This document shows positions 9,257 through 10,949 of a DNA stretch of 10,949 nt, one piece after another. The notes under the pieces were generated by a model that saw only the letters and a program-made list of their open reading frames with translations, had not been told where the DNA came from and made no database searches. The stretch covers positions 1-10,949 of the forward strand of contig NTMA01000188.1 in assembly GCA_002917075.1 (NCBI GenBank), given 5' to 3'. The position numbers and the translations under genes were made by a program. Source of the stretch: Hawksworthiomyces lignivorus (taxonomy: Eukaryota; Ascomycota; Sordariomycetes; Ophiostomatales; Ophiostomataceae). Each line of letters opens with the position of its first letter. Position 1 is the stretch's first letter.

Positions 9257-9475
9257 AAGAAAAGTGCGATAAGAAACGGGAGGGGGTGGTAGATGTGTAT
9301 GTATGTAGTATTAGAAGGGAAAAAGCAAAGATGTAAGACAAGGGAAAAGGGCCAGGGCCTTGTCACAAGGGGGGGGGTTGGTTGGAGAGACGAAAGAAGA
9401 GGATTGCGACGTATTAATGGTGGCAGCAAAAGGAAATTAAAAAAAAGAAAAGAATGTTGGACGAGAATGGCTGGC

Positions 9476-10192
9476 TAACTAGCTAAAATAAGAGCGGCCC
9501 GCAGCGGACCTTGGACCTTCTTATCAGCTGAACCCCGCTAAACAATAGCACGTAATATTGGCCTAGCCCGCAGCTGTGCGGAAGCCATTAGCGCATAATG
9601 ACCCGAGAGGCCTCTCTGGATCTTAAATCTTCATCTCAAAAAAAGATAAGAAATCTGCAGCAATGAGTTGTGCATATGCATTTAGATCGCTGCATAAGGA
9701 TAGGACATCTTGAGACATAGCCGAAGCTGAGAGAGCTGACGACAGCTCCTGATTTAGCTACATATTATTAGCGTCTGTCCTTACCTATAAAGTAGAAGTG
9801 CATCTTTTCTCAGCTTCCTGGATATATCTTAGATTGATGATCTTCTTATTTTTGGGGTATTGAATGAACACCGCCTACTCTGCCCATGTCGCCATCGTAC
9901 ACTTTCGCTCCCTCCTTGTGTCTCTGTCCCATTGTCTCTACCTTGGAAGAACACTCCCGATGAGACAGAATCTAATTACTAACTATACATATAAAATATT
10001 TGGTTGATTGATAGAGACAAGCCATGCCTCTCCTCCCTTCACTTTTTTTTATTCGTCCTTATGCGCCGTAGACCATCCGGTTCGATGCTGGTTGCTGATG
10101 ACATGCTAATGCTTTGTTTGCTGAAATTGTGTGTTGGAGATGACGATGATAGAGAGAGACCCAATTAGACTGGAAAGAGCCGGTGGGAGCCA
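9476..10192. other. Intergenic stretch between PEX2 and the membrane gene
   Basis: This spacer is AT-richer than its surroundings, especially 9640-10020, and has no open frame worth reporting. It holds two short inverted repeats (GAGAGGCCTCTC at 9605-9616, and GAGCTG/CAGCTC at 9733-9748 with a 4-nt loop) and CCGCA/TGCGG at 9568-9581. Its right part should be the 3' UTR of PEX2. No tRNA, snoRNA or mobile element could be recognised. Confidence 0.5.
10048..10053 (-). terminator. Candidate PEX2 poly(A) signal
   Basis: AATAAA on the - strand, followed by an A run, lies about 140 nt past the PEX2 stop codon. This is a normal 3' UTR distance in filamentous fungi. It is a reasonable but unproven signal. 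Confidence 0.4.
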
Positions 10193-10949
10193 TCACTCCT
10201 CCAGGTCGCCCTCCAGGCCATCTTCCTCCTCCTCGTAGGCTTCCGAGTCCGAGTCGCCGCCGCCGCCGGCGACCTCGTCTGGGCTGATCTCGGCAGCGGC
10301 GTCTTCGGCGACTGCGTCGATCTCGTCGGCCTCAGCCAGGGCGATCTCGTCGTGCGACGAGTCGTCATCGTTGCCGTCCATCGGGACGGCCACCTCGCTC
10401 TCGTCTTCATCGTCGCCCTTGACGTCGTCGGCAAATCCCACGGTCTTGTGGGCGTGTGCGGGCGACCCGCCAGAGGCCACCGTCGACGAGGAGGAGGGTC
10501 GCTCCCCGTTTGCGTCGCCGTCTGTGGCAGCGGCGGCAGCAGCCAGCACGGCGGCGGGCTCGAGCACGTCGCCGTTCCAGGGGCGGCAGGCGTGGACGAT
10601 TGTGCCGCAGCGCAGGCAGGGCCAGCCGTCGCCCTCCTCGCGCTCGATGCGGGTGGCCAGGCAGACGTAGCAGTAGAGGCAGCCGCAGGGGGCGGCCTCG
10701 TAGGGGCTGGTGATGTCGGTCTCGGCGGAGCCGATGACGCCGCTGGACGCGGCCGCGGCCGCCAGCAGGTCGGCCTCGGACGTGGCCGTGTTCTGGTCCT
10801 GGTAGCAGATGGCGCAGGTGCGCTCGGGCAGGAACGCCAGCTCGCCCGTCTTCTTTTTGTCGTCCTCTGCGGTGGTGGCGGCGGCGGCGTCGTCGGCGTC
10901 GGCGTCGTCGGCGCCGCCCGCACCCACACCGGCCGCCGCGCGGCGCGCC
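10193..10949 (-). CDS. PEX2: Peroxin-2 (PEX2), C-terminal part with RING domain, 5' end outside window
   Basis: The frame is open from the window edge to TGA at 10195-10193, giving 251 C-terminal residues. No start is in view: the codon at 10927 is GTG inside the frame. The RING finger lies at about 10816-10607, with CAIC, then PCGCLYCYVC, then CLRC. Its spacing is C-x2-C-x39-C-x-C-x2-C-x2-C-x14-C-x2-C, so Cys replaces the usual His at the fourth ligand. The motifs PERTCAICYQDQN, TDITSPYEAAPCGC and PWNGDVLE are, from my knowledge of the family, characteristic of fungal PEX2. PEX2 with PEX10 and PEX12 forms the ubiquitin-ligase/retrotranslocation complex of the peroxisomal membrane that acts on the import receptor PEX5. 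Its Podospora homologue, car1, is needed for sexual development. The membrane part must lie beyond the edge. After the RING comes an acidic, Ala/Ser-rich tail of about 130 residues. Confidence 0.93.
   Translation of the reverse strand, partial: ARRAAAGVGAGGADDADADDAAAATTAEDDKKKTGELAFLPERTCAICYQDQNTATSEADLLAAAAASSGVIGSAETDITSPYEAAPCGCLYCYVCLATRIEREEGDGWPCLRCGTIVHACRPWNGDVLEPAAVLAAAAAATDGDANGERPSSSSTVASGGSPAHAHKTVGFADDVKGDDEDESEVAVPMDGNDDDSSHDEIALAEADEIDAVAEDAAAEISPDEVAGGGGDSDSEAYEEEEDGLEGDLEE
10607..10816 (-). other. PEX2: RING finger domain of PEX2
   Basis: All eight metal-binding positions are present, so the domain looks intact. The 39-residue gap between the second and third cysteines is long for a RING. 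It is filled by an Ala-rich stretch and the conserved SAETDITSPYE segment, an insertion that fits fungal PEX2 as I know it. Confidence 0.9.

Larger units (their letters stand above)
8854..9475 (-). promoter_or_regulatory. Promoter and 5' leader of the membrane-protein gene
   Basis: Read on the - strand towards the ATG, about 9470-9110 is CT-rich. The last about 90 nt before the start (8960-8870) are an A/G tract with repeated AAAAAAAG units. A CT block followed by an A-rich leader is a familiar fungal promoter layout and suggests a start of transcription between about 9110 and 8960. Other items are an E-box CACGTG at 9251-9256, a CCAAT on + at 9054-9058 and a G9 run on + at 9369-9377. No TATA box is evident. 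No coding frame in this stretch looks real; the 8878-9429 and 9033-9341 frames on - are low-complexity. Confidence 0.5.

Noticed and set aside
9476..9860. Repeat-induced-point-mutation-scarred transposon
   Set aside because: It is AT-richer, but by eye I cannot show the TpA excess needed and no transposon protein remnants are seen.
10079..10095. GGTTCGA resembling a tRNA B box
   Set aside because: The flanking T-arm pairs imperfectly and there is no A box or acceptor stem at the needed distance.
10165..10929. 254-codon Pro/Thr/Arg-rich frame on - overlapping PEX2
   Set aside because: A shifted-frame shadow of the PEX2 C-terminal coding sequence.

Overview
The window looks like a piece of a filamentous ascomycete (Pezizomycotina) nuclear genome, probably Sordariomycetes. 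Three things point there. The peroxin-2 RING region at the right end is of the fungal type. The other gene has a short 68-nt spliceosomal intron with fungal consensus signals (GTATGT, GCTAAC, CAG). Very GC-rich, codon-biased exons are set in much less GC-rich spacers full of CT and GA tracts. A more precise placement is not supported by the sequence alone.

Layout, left to right. Positions 1-770 are purine-rich on the + strand and hold no convincing gene. Positions 780-3560 are a long pyrimidine-rich low-complexity stretch on the + strand, also without a convincing gene. Positions 3560-5650 are of mixed composition. They contain a tandem pair of CRE-like TGACGT sites and one weak small ORF with a cysteine cluster (5309-5650). 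Positions 5651-6007 are the probable 3' region of the first real gene. Positions 6008-8853 (- strand) are a two-exon gene for a 925-residue polytopic membrane protein of unknown function, with a long low-complexity, charge-segregated N-terminal region. Positions 8854-9475 are its promoter and 5' leader. Positions 9476-10192 are intergenic, probably including the PEX2 3' end. Positions 10193-10949 (- strand) are the C-terminal 251 residues of PEX2, cut by the window edge.

The two genes lie in tandem on the - strand, about 1.34 kb apart. Nothing shows that they work together. PEX2 is a peroxisomal RING ubiquitin ligase, and the membrane protein has no function I can recognise. About half of the window (1-6007) lacks a recognisable gene.

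I see no CRISPR array, tRNA, rRNA, intact transposon or clearly new multi-gene system. The observations most worth a second look are the uncharacterised membrane protein, the strand-asymmetric gene desert, the CRE-like pair and the cysteine-containing small ORF.
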